From: Polaribacter pacificus
GTDB lineage: Bacteria; Bacteroidota; Bacteroidia; Flavobacteriales; Flavobacteriaceae
DNA length: 64,000 nucleotides
Assembly: GCF_038024035.1 (NCBI RefSeq)
Contig: NZ_CP150664.1
Coordinates: forward strand, 2,654,535 to 2,718,534
Reading direction: 5' to 3'
The notes under the pieces are model-generated. The model searched no databases. It saw only the letters and a list, made by a program, of their open reading frames with translations, and was not told the DNA's origin. Made by a program: the position numbers and the translations under genes. Below are positions 44,988-55,574 of the stretch, piece after piece. How positions within the stretch are numbered: position 1 is the first letter of the stretch; each line of letters begins with the position of its first letter.

Positions 44988-46364
44988 TTATTCATATCTA
45001 ATTGCTTCTATAGGACTCTTCTTAGCAGCAGCTCTTGCAGGGGCGATACCAAATATCAACCCGATTAATGTAGCTACCACAAAAGAAAGCAGTATAGAGT
45101 TTAGGGATAATACTGTTTCAATACCGGTTGCAGCTTCTACCATATAGGATGAAATGATTCCTAAAAAAATTCCTATAATCCCACCACCGATACTTATCAA
45201 TACAGATTCTGATAAGAATTGTAAAATAACATCTTCTTGGGTTGCACCAATGGCTCTAATGATTCCTATTTCTTTTGTCCGTTCTAACACAGAGGCCAAC
45301 ATAATATTCATAATTCCAATACCGCCAATTAGCAAAGAGATCCCCGCAATAATACTCAATACGATATTAAAAATCTGCTTGGTTTTTTGTTGCTGCTTTA
45401 AAAGTTGGATTGGGATAGAAATTTCAAAATCTAACACATTGTTGTGATTTCTCTTTAGCATTCTAGAAAGAATGTCTGCGGTAGACTTAAGTTGATCAGA
45501 ATTCTCAACTTGAACCGTTAATTTGTCTATTTGATGATAGTTGCCCCGAGGTACCCTTTTTTTAGGACCATTACTACCACCAGAACTTACCATAATGATT
45601 CCACCACCACTAAAATCAATTGGTTTGTCACTGATAATTTTACGATCCTTATATCGAACTAAAAAAGTTTTTACAGGAATATATACATCTTGATTTAAAT
45701 CTCTGATTCCTAAGTTTTCCTGTGCTTTATCAGAAATCAACTTTTCTTCTATGACACCGATAACTTCTAGCCATACATCTTTAACTTTTATGTTTTTTCC
45801 GATTGCGCTTTCTCCAGTAAATAATTTTTTTTCAATTTTTTTGCCAATAATACAAACAGGAAGTGCATTTTTTAATTGGTAATCAGTAAAGTTTTTACCC
45901 GTTTCAATAGTAATGTTAGATGTGCTAAAATATGACTCGTTAATCCCTATCAGCTTCACTGAGTTTTGAAATCCATTGTTAGTTACATAGGTGTCTAAAA
46001 TGATTTCAGGACTAACCTGATTTACGGAAGGAATGTGTTTCTTTATGTTTTCGACGTCTAATAAATCTAAGCCTTTGGTAAATCGTTTGCTTGTATTAGC
46101 AGATGTGCTTGATTCACCTTCTTCATTGTCTTCCTTTTCGTCCGGGATGGGTGTTATAACAATATTGTTAACGCCAACAAGCTCTAATTGCGCTAAAATT
46201 TCTTTTTCAGCACCTTTTCCAATGGCCAACATTGTGATGACAGCTGCAACTCCAAAAATAATACCTAGTGATGTTAAAAAAGTTCTTACTTTGTTTGTCG
46301 TAATCACTCTAAGAGCTTCACTAAAATTAGATTTTAATTTTTCAACAAGTATAGCATCTATCAT
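44988..46364 (-). CDS. MacB-like ABC transporter permease (no ATPase domain)
   Basis: Protein of 458 residues with the FtsX/MacB permease layout: first helix about 25-48 (FLTSLGIIFGVAAVITMLAIG), a large periplasmic domain (about 50-330), and three C-terminal helices (about 335-360, 385-410, 425-445) with ERTKEIGIIRAIGAT between. Full-length MacB carries an N-terminal ATPase, which is absent here, so a separate ATP-binding subunit is required. None is encoded next to it. The gene starts three bases after the adaptor stop. Confidence 0.9.
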   Translation of the reverse strand: MIDAILVEKLKSNFSEALRVITTNKVRTFLTSLGIIFGVAAVITMLAIGKGAEKEILAQLELVGVNNIVITPIPDEKEDNEEGESSTSANTSKRFTKGLDLLDVENIKKHIPSVNQVSPEIILDTYVTNNGFQNSVKLIGINESYFSTSNITIETGKNFTDYQLKNALPVCIIGKKIEKKLFTGESAIGKNIKVKDVWLEVIGVIEEKLISDKAQENLGIRDLNQDVYIPVKTFLVRYKDRKIISDKPIDFSGGGIIMVSSGGSNGPKKRVPRGNYHQIDKLTVQVENSDQLKSTADILSRMLKRNHNNVLDFEISIPIQLLKQQQKTKQIFNIVLSIIAGISLLIGGIGIMNIMLASVLERTKEIGIIRAIGATQEDVILQFLSESVLISIGGGIIGIFLGIISSYMVEAATGIETVLSLNSILLSFVVATLIGLIFGIAPARAAAKKSPIEAIRYE

Positions 46365-46366
46365 TT

Positions 46367-47620
46367 TTAATTTTTTAATAGTGTAATACTTTTATCTTCA
46401 TAACCTTTGGGTTTGTTTAAATAGACCACTTCATTTTCGTTTAGTCCATCTTTAATAATTATAAGATTGTTGTTTGATTTTCCTAAGAGCACTTGTTTTT
46501 TGAGTACAGAGAAACCAGATTTTACATAGGTATAGCTGATGCTATCTTTTGAGAAAATTGCTTCTATTGGAACCATCAAAACATTTGATTCTTTATCAGT
46601 AAGTATCCTGTTTGATGTTGTCATTCCGGGTCTTACATTTTTATCCTCGGTTAATAGTTTTATGATAATTTGAAAAACTTTGATATCAGAACCTCTCTTT
46701 GTTTCACCAACATTAGCAACATCGATTACTTCTCCTTTTAAAGTAATGTCTGGAAAAGCATCAAAACCAACATCCACAGTAAGTCCTTTTTTTAATTTTC
46801 TAATATCTACTTCGTTTGCAAATGTTTTGGATTGCATTTTAGATAAATCAGGTAAACTAGCAATAGAAGGGTCCCAAGGATTGATAGAAGATCCAACCTG
46901 TTTCTTACTGCCGTCCCACTCCCTAATATAGGTAATCATTCCACTGTCTGTAGAGTAGATGATAAACTGTTTTTGTAGATCAATCAAGGCGTCTAACTTT
47001 GATTTTATTTTAGAAACCTCAGTGCCAACTTCAACCATTTTAGCCTCTGCCTGCATTTTTTTGATTGAATAATTCTCCTTTTTAGTGTTTAAATCTCTGT
47101 TGGCTTTTTCTATTTGAATTTCAAGTTTTCTTATACTAGCAGGAGGTTCGTAGGTAGATTGCTTTAAGTTTATTTTAGATTCTTCGATGGTGAAAAGCAA
47201 ATCTTTTATTCCGTTTCTTTCTTGCTTTAAGCTAAGCGTGGTGTCTAACTTTTGTTGAATATATTTTGATTGAGCATTTTCTAAATTTAGTTTAGCATCA
47301 ATGATTTTTTCATTCACTTCTGACTGATCTAACCGGCCAATATAGTCGCCTTCTTTGACTACGCTTCCTTCTGGGACCAAATCTTGAATTTTAATTTCTC
47401 TTATATTGTGCTTTTGAAGATTCGCAGGTGAGGGAAATTGAATCTTTTTTGAACTCGATGATAGTGCTTCTCCAGAAGTAATAACTTCATTGATGAAATC
47501 TCCTTTTGCTACTTTAATTGTGATTGGAGCATTGACATCTTCTTTTTTATTGTAAAGAAAATAAACAGCGAGTACTGAGACAATGATAACACTACCTATA
47601 ATTAATTTTTTTCTTGACAT
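46367..47620 (-). CDS. HlyD/MacA-type periplasmic adaptor subunit
   Basis: Membrane-fusion protein of 417 residues with an N-terminal transmembrane anchor (about 6-23), the lipoyl-like half at GDFINEVITSGEAL, a long coiled-coil hairpin (about 105-210) and the barrel domain with a GLTVDVGFDAFPDITLKGEV segment. It links an inner-membrane permease to TolC. I start at the ATG at 47620 (MSRKKLIIG); the frame is open to 47656, but those codons run into the terminator hairpin of icd and match no family start. It heads the three-gene export operon. Confidence 0.9.
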   Translation of the reverse strand: MSRKKLIIGSVIIVSVLAVYFLYNKKEDVNAPITIKVAKGDFINEVITSGEALSSSSKKIQFPSPANLQKHNIREIKIQDLVPEGSVVKEGDYIGRLDQSEVNEKIIDAKLNLENAQSKYIQQKLDTTLSLKQERNGIKDLLFTIEESKINLKQSTYEPPASIRKLEIQIEKANRDLNTKKENYSIKKMQAEAKMVEVGTEVSKIKSKLDALIDLQKQFIIYSTDSGMITYIREWDGSKKQVGSSINPWDPSIASLPDLSKMQSKTFANEVDIRKLKKGLTVDVGFDAFPDITLKGEVIDVANVGETKRGSDIKVFQIIIKLLTEDKNVRPGMTTSNRILTDKESNVLMVPIEAIFSKDSISYTYVKSGFSVLKKQVLLGKSNNNLIIIKDGLNENEVVYLNKPKGYEDKSITLLKN

Positions 47621-47642
47621 CCAGTAATTTTTGTTGAATGTA

Positions 47643-47679
47643 AACACAAAAAGCATGCCTTAGGCATGCTTTCGTGTTA
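47643..47679 (-). terminator. Terminator after icd
   Basis: Core stem AAGCATGCC (47651-47659) / GGCATGCTT (47663-47671), extended by AACAC (47643-47647) / GTGTT (47674-47678). On the minus strand it is followed by a T run. It separates icd from the export operon. Confidence 0.85.
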
Positions 47680-47700
47680 AAAAATGTTAATCGTTAGAGT

Positions 47701-49944
<2,244 letters not shown>

Positions 49945-49997
49945 TTATGTTGTAAACCCAGAAAATGGGGTAGTGTGTTTTGTTTAAATAAGTGCAA

Positions 49998-50005
49998 CAA
50001 ATTTA
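49998..50005 (-). promoter_or_regulatory. Candidate -7 element of icd
   Basis: TAAATTTG on the minus strand is an exact match to TAnnTTTG; predicted start of transcription is near 49991, leaving a leader of about 65 bases. No clear -33 TTTG. Confidence 0.45.
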
Positions 50006-50039
50006 CGAATTAAAGCTGAGAAATAAGTTGTGAAATTGC

Positions 50040-50580
50040 AAATAATGCAGTAGTTTTTTTGAGAATCTGATATTTATGGAAGGGGTAAGTTGCTTAATTT
50101 TATAAAATAATAAAAGCCATATCAAACAATTGCTTGTATCGATATGGCTTCTTTGAAATGATTATTGCCGCCTTGTAGTTATCATCTAACTACAGTTTAC
50201 AAGTAAAAATTTGAAACAAATTTCTATGCCTTAGTAAAACGATAATAAATCATTTCTAATTATGAATTGCCCAGCAAACAGACACTTTTGTATACGTTTG
50301 ATGTGAATGGCAACTCGAATGTGTTTTCTGGGTGATCAAAAACTTTTAATTCATTTGTCATGAACATTGCTGTCAAATCAAATGTCACTCAAAAAACAGA
50401 TATAAAGAACGTTCTTTTAATTAAGTGATTAGTCTGTTAGAGTTATGCCTTTGAAGAGCTTGTTCTATAAGTTAACTAATACACTTTCTCAAATATAAGA
50501 GTTGATTATTGAAAATAAAATATTTTAACAAATTAGTAATCAACAAGATATGAACTGTGCTTGTAAACATTTGTTCATAA
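50040..50580. other. Non-coding stretch with several inverted repeats, possible ncRNA
   Basis: Between icd and rplS there are 710 bases with no credible gene on either strand. I see a series of stems: AAGCCATATC (50114-50123) / GATATGGCTT (50141-50150), which on the minus strand is followed by a T-rich run; TGTAGTTA (50174-50181) / TAACTACA (50187-50194); AAATTTG (50207-50213) / CAAATTT (50217-50223); and CCCAG...ACAC / GTGT...CTGGG spanning about 50270-50332. A 14-bp palindrome sits at 50404-50417. This is compatible with a structured RNA on the minus strand ending near 50100 (6S-type RNA is one possibility), but no known family is clearly recognised. Confidence 0.4.
50404..50417. repeat. 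Perfect 14-bp palindrome
   Basis: AAAGAACGTTCTTT reads the same on both strands. Its centre GAACGTTC is identical to that of the likely aceB operator at 31144-31157. It could be an operator; no gene starts near it on the plus strand and rplS ends about 220 bases away. Confidence 0.45.
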
Positions 50581-50614
50581 AAAAAAGCGCTGTGAAATTC
50601 ACAACGCTTTTTTT
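50581..50614 (-). terminator. Terminator after rplS
   Basis: AAAAAAGCG (50581-50589), mismatch, TGTGAA (50591-50596) pair with TTCACA (50598-50603), mismatch, CGCTTTTTT (50605-50613). A/T runs flank both arms. It lies 23 bases past the rplS stop. Confidence 0.88.
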
Positions 50615-50636
50615 ATATGATTTATAGTAAAAAGAA

Positions 50637-50987
50637 TTAATATCTTTTTTCTGTAATTCTTGCTTTTTTACCTGTAAGACCTCTAAAGTAAAAGATACGA
50701 GCTCTACGAACTTTTCCTCTTTTGCTTACTTCGATTTTTTGAATAGAAGGTAAGTTTAATGGGAAGATACGCTCTACACCAACAGTTCCAGACATTTTTC
50801 TAATAGTAAATGTTTCTGAAGCTCCAGTTCCTTTACGTTGAATTACAACGCCTCTAAAAAACTGAGTACGAACTTTTTCTCCCTCTCTAATTTCGTAGTA
50901 TACAGTAATTGTATCCCCTGCAGAAAATTGAGGTAGTTCATTTTTTGTTACAAATTCGTCTTGTACAAATTTTATTAAAGATTCCAT
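50637..50987 (-). CDS. rplS: 50S ribosomal protein L19
   Basis: Ribosomal protein L19 (116 residues), located at the interface of the two subunits. Recognisable segments are [54 protein letters not shown] and [18 protein letters not shown]. The family usually sits directly next to trmD; here a GT39 gene lies between. A terminator follows the gene. Confidence 0.98.
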   Translation of the reverse strand: MESLIKFVQDEFVTKNELPQFSAGDTITVYYEIREGEKVRTQFFRGVVIQRKGTGASETFTIRKMSGTVGVERIFPLNLPSIQKIEVSKRGKVRRARIFYFRGLTGKKARITEKRY

Positions 50988-51100
50988 TTTTATATATATT
51001 TATGGGTTTTTCAAAGATCAACTTTCACGATTCTCGTCAGAGGTTAATTTTGAGGTTGCAAATTTAGCAAATATTTTTAATTGTAGCTCTTTTTTTAAGA

Positions 51101-52579
51101 TTATTTTTTGTGCTGATAGTTAACACAATAATAGACCCAAAACTTGCGTACTTCTTTGTTTTGCAGCTTAATAATGATGGGTTTTAATTCTGTTATGGTT
51201 TCAAAATAACCCTTTAATTCTGTAGGGATACTCCCGTTAGGGGCATTGTTTTTAAAGCGCTTATCAGAATCTATAAAAAGTGCATTTTTATTGTTTAAAA
51301 CAGAAAGGTCATCACCGATATAATCAAACTGCAAAGCATGTATTCCTATAATGTTTTGTGCATATACCTTTTGATCCATAAAGAAATTTAGCGCAGCAGA
51401 GGTTTTGTAACTATCGTTTGAAAAAACAAAGGTATCTGGATACTGTTTTTGTAAATTTTCTGTAGCTTCAGCTAGTTCTTCCCAGCCTACCCAAGTATCA
51501 TCACTTTTAATAGGAACCAAATAAAACAGAATCTGCAAAGCAATTAAAACATGAAAAACCACTGAGGTAATCAATTGAATTTTAATCCATTTTTTAGATA
51601 TAAATAGAGCAGCTATGATAACTCCGGTAATGTATGAAGGCATCATCCAGTTTAGCTTTACCCAATAAATAGGGGTAAGAGCAAAGAAGCCAACAAAAGT
51701 CGGAATAAAAAAGGCTAATAAAAATAAGGTTTTTGATGAAGGGAGTTTAAACTTTAAAAGCGCTCTTTTTATAAATTTAAAAGTAAAAGTCACAAAAACA
51801 GCAAAGAGTACAGGTAAAAGTAAAACAAGCTGATGGCCTAGTGCACCAAAGAAATAATCTGGTGTTAGTTTAAATTTTGAAATATCGCCGGTTCTATTCG
51901 ATGATTGAAAGGCGAATGAAGCAAAGTCATTTTGATAGTTCCACCACCATACAGGGAAGGTTACCAATGCTGAAATAAATATTGATAGCCAAAGCCAAGG
52001 CGAAATAAGTAGTTTTCTGTAACGGTTAGAAAACCCAAGAAAGCTAAGTAGTCCAATCTGTAATAAAAGAGCTGTGTATTTGCTGTCAAAAGCCAATCCC
52101 ATTGCAATCCCAGCTAAAATCCAGTGGTATTTTTTAGATTCAAAGATGGCTTTATACAAGCTCAGTACGCTCAACGACCAGAACAATAATAATGGTACAT
52201 CTGGTGTAGAGTTAAACGAAAGTATAGAGATAAATAAGGTAGAAGACATGAGCACCAAAGCATTCTTTGCTTTTTGCTTGGATAAAAATACAGTTGCAAG
52301 TTTGTAAAAACTAATCAGCGTTAGGGTTGTAACTACAAAATCAGCCAATTTTACTACAAAAACTGTTTTGCCAAAAACTTCTGTAAATCCGCGCAGCAAA
52401 TAACCAATCATGCCAGGATGATCAAAATACGAAAGCGCTAAATGTTCTCCGTAAAAATGATAATATGCATCCTGTGGCATTAGGCCCATAAATGGCAGTA
52501 AAAACAATCGGAACAATTGAAAACCAAGAACGATTGCTAAGGCAGGGTGTTTTTGTATGAGGCTTTTAAGTTTAGTCAT
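51101..52579 (-). CDS. GT39/ArnT-like membrane glycosyltransferase
   Basis: Polytopic protein of 492 residues with about ten to twelve hydrophobic helices, of the PMT/ArnT superfamily that uses a lipid-linked sugar donor. The first periplasmic loop carries the acidic site [36 protein letters not shown] is the second common motif. The C-terminal part (about 385-490) is soluble. Target could be lipid A, a protein or another glycan; the sequence does not tell. It overlaps trmD by eight bases and stands between trmD and rplS, so it is co-expressed with translation genes. Confidence 0.87.
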   Translation of the reverse strand: MTKLKSLIQKHPALAIVLGFQLFRLFLLPFMGLMPQDAYYHFYGEHLALSYFDHPGMIGYLLRGFTEVFGKTVFVVKLADFVVTTLTLISFYKLATVFLSKQKAKNALVLMSSTLFISILSFNSTPDVPLLLFWSLSVLSLYKAIFESKKYHWILAGIAMGLAFDSKYTALLLQIGLLSFLGFSNRYRKLLISPWLWLSIFISALVTFPVWWWNYQNDFASFAFQSSNRTGDISKFKLTPDYFFGALGHQLVLLLPVLFAVFVTFTFKFIKRALLKFKLPSSKTLFLLAFFIPTFVGFFALTPIYWVKLNWMMPSYITGVIIAALFISKKWIKIQLITSVVFHVLIALQILFYLVPIKSDDTWVGWEELAEATENLQKQYPDTFVFSNDSYKTSAALNFFMDQKVYAQNIIGIHALQFDYIGDDLSVLNNKNALFIDSDKRFKNNAPNGSIPTELKGYFETITELKPIIIKLQNKEVRKFWVYYCVNYQHKK

Positions 52580-53249
52580 CTAATAAGTCTGGTCTTATAT
52601 TTTTGGTTCTTTCATAAGCTTGATCAGCTCTCCACGCATCTATCTTAGGAAAATTACCTGAACGTAAAACTTCAGGAACAGTAAGTCCTTTATAGCTTGC
52701 GGGTCTTGTGTAAACTGGAGGTGATAATAAATTGTCTTGAAAAGAATCTGTAAGTGCAGAGGTTTCATCACCAAGTACTCCAGGGATTAATCGAATCACA
52801 GCATCGCAAAGTACAGCTGCCGCTAATTCACCTCCGCTAAGCACATAATCACCAATAGATATTTCTTTGGTTACAAAAAGATCTCTAACACGTTGGTCAA
52901 CTCCTTTGTAATGCCCCGTTAAAATAATTATATTCTCTTTTAATGAGAGCGTATTTGCAGTGCCTTGGTTTAGTGTTTTTGCATCAGGTGTCATATAGAT
53001 AACCTCGTCATAGTCACGCTGAGATTTTAACTCACTAATACAGGTGTCTATAGGCTCTAACATAAGAACCATCCCTGCGCCACCTCCAAACTGAGTATCA
53101 TCAATTTGTTTGTAACTACCCAAGCCATAATCTCTTAAATTGTGAAAATGCACACTCACCAATCCTTTGTCTTGTGCTCTTTTAAGGATCGAGTGTTCAA
53201 AAGGACTTTGAATCAATTCAGGTGATACAGTAATAATGTCTATACGCAT
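52572..53249 (-). CDS. trmD: tRNA (guanosine(37)-N1)-methyltransferase TrmD
   Basis: SPOUT-class enzyme (225 residues) that methylates G37 of tRNAs reading CNN codons and so prevents +1 frameshifts. Knot motifs are seen in [14 protein letters not shown] and [31 protein letters not shown] is the N-terminal substrate loop. A perfect -7 box (TAGCTTTG, minus strand 53261-53254) lies only about five bases upstream of the ATG, so the message may be almost leaderless. It is the first gene of the trmD-GT39-rplS unit. Confidence 0.97.
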   Translation of the reverse strand: MRIDIITVSPELIQSPFEHSILKRAQDKGLVSVHFHNLRDYGLGSYKQIDDTQFGGGAGMVLMLEPIDTCISELKSQRDYDEVIYMTPDAKTLNQGTANTLSLKENIIILTGHYKGVDQRVRDLFVTKEISIGDYVLSGGELAAAVLCDAVIRLIPGVLGDETSALTDSFQDNLLSPPVYTRPASYKGLTVPEVLRSGNFPKIDAWRADQAYERTKNIRPDLLDD

Positions 53250-53253
53250 GTGG

Positions 53254-53261
53254 CAAAGCTA
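53254..53261 (-). promoter_or_regulatory. Candidate -7 element of trmD
   Basis: TAGCTTTG on the minus strand matches TAnnTTTG exactly; the predicted start site lies at or within a base or two of the trmD ATG. No clear -33 box. Confidence 0.4.
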
Positions 53262-53387
53262 CAATTTTTTGTGATTTTTTTATAGATTATTTCGTGTTGC
53301 ATTTTACGAGCAATCAGTTAAACCTGAGTTGAAGTTTGCAAGGATGAATTTGCTAAGAATAGCTTAACAACTATTGAGGGTTTAAAT

Positions 53388-53419
53388 AAGAAAAGCTGCC
53401 TATGTAGGCAGCTTTTCTT
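53388..53419 (-). terminator. Terminator after the TlpA-like gene
   Basis: Very long stem: AAGAAAAGCTGCCTA (53388-53402) pairs with TAGGCAGCTTTTCTT (53405-53419), 15 bp with a loop of at least two bases. It lies 23 bases past the stop codon of the gene at 53442. Confidence 0.92.
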
Positions 53420-53441
53420 AATTCTTAAATTGTGTGCGATC

Positions 53442-54599
53442 TTATTTTAACAACTCATCTATACGGTCAAATGACTCCTCGCCACTACCCACAAACTTGT
53501 ATAAAATTTTTCCTTCAGGATCTAAGATAAACTTAGTTGGGTAGGCTTTTACATTAAATTTTAAAACAAAATTATCAGCACCAGTGCCTTTTATGATTTG
53601 TTGCCAATCATAGTTTTTAGGTTTGATAAAATTATTGATCTTTTCTATAGACTCTCCACTGTTAACTCCTAAAATAGCCAATCTGTTTGGGTATTTTTCT
53701 TGGTATTCTTTAACTGTAGGCATTTCAGAAACACAAGGTCCACACCAGGTTCCCCAAAAATCAATTAACACATATTTACCTCTCAAAGAGTTTAAGCTAA
53801 ACTCAGTTCCATCCAAGGTTTTGTTGGTTGTAAAATCAGGAACAATACTTCCAATCATTGTTGTTTTAACAGCTTTGATTCTGGTATCTAATTGTTTGTA
53901 AAAAGGATTGTTCTGTAAATGTTCTCCAAGATTGTTAAATAAACTAATTGATTCTTCATCACTAGTTTGACTGCGCATCATCATGTCTGATAAATACCAA
54001 GTAGCCGCTTCAGAATTTGGATGGCTTTTTACAAACTCTTTTTTTAATGCAACAACCTTAGCATCTAATTGATCAATAGAATCTTGATAAACTTCATGTT
54101 TAGGGTCTTCTTTGTCTAATAGATTCTTTTTAAGCATTATGTTAACCGACTGATTCATTAAAGGATAAACTTGCTTGTTGATAATAGCTAAGTCATTATT
54201 TGCGTCAGTACCTGATGGATATGCATCAATAAAATCAGTAACCACTCCTTTAAATTCTATTTGATCTCCAGGTCCTGCAAGAAATTGAAATTGTGAAGAT
54301 TTAGCGGGGTAGTAGCCTCTGCCAGTTCTTTTGATAGTGCTTTCTACATTTGGCCAAAATACGATAGATGTTTGCTCCTTGATTTTTGCAGTATAGCTAA
54401 AATGATCATTTTCTACAAACACAGAATCTGATACTCGATTACCGTCAGGTCCTGTATAGCTAGTCATCATAAATTTGGTATCCAATCCTTTTAGTGTTCC
54501 AGATACGGTAAAGCTATCTTTAGCTACTGTTGGCTCATTTTTACATGAGCTAAGTGCTAATAGACTAAAGCAAAGAATGCTTAAAAATATTTTTTTCAT
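53442..54599 (-). CDS. TlpA-like thiol:disulfide lipoprotein with DUF4369 domain
   Basis: Lipoprotein of 385 residues: lipobox LALSSC with the lipid Cys near residue 19, an N-terminal DUF4369-type domain (about 28-130, SFTVSGTLKGLDTKFMM...), a helical linker, and a C-terminal thioredoxin-fold domain (from about 248) with DFWGTWCGPCVSEMP. The WCGPC redox pair is intact, so it should reduce disulfides outside the cytoplasm, as TlpA/ResA relatives do. This arrangement is common in Bacteroidetes. It is followed by a strong terminator; the DUF1456 gene lies 17 bases upstream. Confidence 0.92.
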   Translation of the reverse strand: MKKIFLSILCFSLLALSSCKNEPTVAKDSFTVSGTLKGLDTKFMMTSYTGPDGNRVSDSVFVENDHFSYTAKIKEQTSIVFWPNVESTIKRTGRGYYPAKSSQFQFLAGPGDQIEFKGVVTDFIDAYPSGTDANNDLAIINKQVYPLMNQSVNIMLKKNLLDKEDPKHEVYQDSIDQLDAKVVALKKEFVKSHPNSEAATWYLSDMMMRSQTSDEESISLFNNLGEHLQNNPFYKQLDTRIKAVKTTMIGSIVPDFTTNKTLDGTEFSLNSLRGKYVLIDFWGTWCGPCVSEMPTVKEYQEKYPNRLAILGVNSGESIEKINNFIKPKNYDWQQIIKGTGADNFVLKFNVKAYPTKFILDPEGKILYKFVGSGEESFDRIDELLK

Positions 54600-54616
54600 T
54601 GTTGTGTTTTAAAAAT

Positions 54617-54871
54617 TTATTTTTTGATTGGTTTTTCATTTTTTGGAGGCATTGGACCTCTTAGATGAATGATCAAACCGTTTAAGAAGTTTCGTAAAAT
54701 CTGATCACCACATTCCATGTATTTTGGATGATCTTCATTTCTAAAAAAGGCACCAAGCTCTCCTTTAGAAACTTTAAAATCTACTAATTTACAGATGTCA
54801 ATAATATCTGTATCACGCAGCTTGTGAGCTACACGTAATTTTTTAAATATGTCGTTATTTGTTAATCCCAT
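54617..54871 (-). CDS. DUF1456 family protein, single-repeat form
   Basis: Protein of 84 residues. LTNNDIFKKLRVAHKLRDTDIIDICKL and SKGELGAFFRNEDHPKYMECGDQ match one DUF1456 module. Better-known members such as YehS have two tandem modules (about 150 residues), so this is a half-length version. Function unknown. Confidence 0.85.
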   Translation of the reverse strand: MGLTNNDIFKKLRVAHKLRDTDIIDICKLVDFKVSKGELGAFFRNEDHPKYMECGDQILRNFLNGLIIHLRGPMPPKNEKPIKK

Positions 54872-54893
54872 GGGATAAAGGTATTGATTTTTA

Positions 54894-55514
54894 TTAATCT
54901 ACCATTTGAAAAATTGCCAAAGCGTAAATGGCAAATCGAGCAAATCGGAATAAACCAAACAAAAGAACCCCTTTTAAAGGATATTTAATAAGTCCTCCAG
55001 CCATGCAAGTAATAGAAAAAGGTATTGGTAGTAGTGCGCCTACAACAATTAAAAAACCACCCCATTTACTGGTGTTTTTTAAGTGCTTAGCCATTTTAAC
55101 TTCCAGCCAATTTTTAACGACTTGTATATGCAATGCAGCTTTTCCTATAAAATAAGAGATAATACCACCGGTATAGGACAGCAACGCTAAAATGGTTAAG
55201 GTAATAACTGGGTCGTCTGTTTTTTTAGACCAGGCAATAAAAATTTCTGGTGGAATTAAACCTAGGATAGATTCTGAAATAAAAAAGATGATAAGAATTC
55301 CAGTTCTAGAGTAGGTCTCTGTTATGGTCTGAAGGCCTTCGTTGATGTTGAATACGTACTTGTTAAAAAGCACAATACCAACCACTACTAAAACCACAGG
55401 GACGATCGATTTTTTTAAACTCTTGCCAATAAAATTATAAAACCCAGTATACGAATAGTATTGGTGTAGTAACTTGGTTTTTGATTTTCTTTTCGTTTTT
55501 CTTTTCTTCGTCAT
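54894..55514 (-). CDS. VTT/DedA-like (YqaA-type) membrane protein
   Basis: Membrane protein of 206 residues with a very basic N terminus (MTKKRKTKRKSKTK) and about five hydrophobic helices. The GLIPPEIFIAW and GALLPIPFSITCMAGG segments are typical of the SNARE-associated/VTT group, whose DedA members move lipids or polyprenyl phosphates across the membrane. I start at the ATG at 55514; an in-frame TTG at 55547 would add 11 residues but the ATG matches related proteins better. It is 22 bases before the DUF1456 gene. Confidence 0.83.
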   Translation of the reverse strand: MTKKRKTKRKSKTKLLHQYYSYTGFYNFIGKSLKKSIVPVVLVVVGIVLFNKYVFNINEGLQTITETYSRTGILIIFFISESILGLIPPEIFIAWSKKTDDPVITLTILALLSYTGGIISYFIGKAALHIQVVKNWLEVKMAKHLKNTSKWGGFLIVVGALLPIPFSITCMAGGLIKYPLKGVLLFGLFRFARFAIYALAIFQMVD

Positions 55515-55574
55515 AACTCGCTTTCTAACAAGATAGAATTTTTGCAAATATATTCTTTTTTTAATCTTGATAGA

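Noticed and set aside
47621..47656. Upstream start for the MacA-like adaptor
   Set aside because: The extra codons run into the icd terminator hairpin; MSRKK at 47620 precedes a normal membrane anchor.
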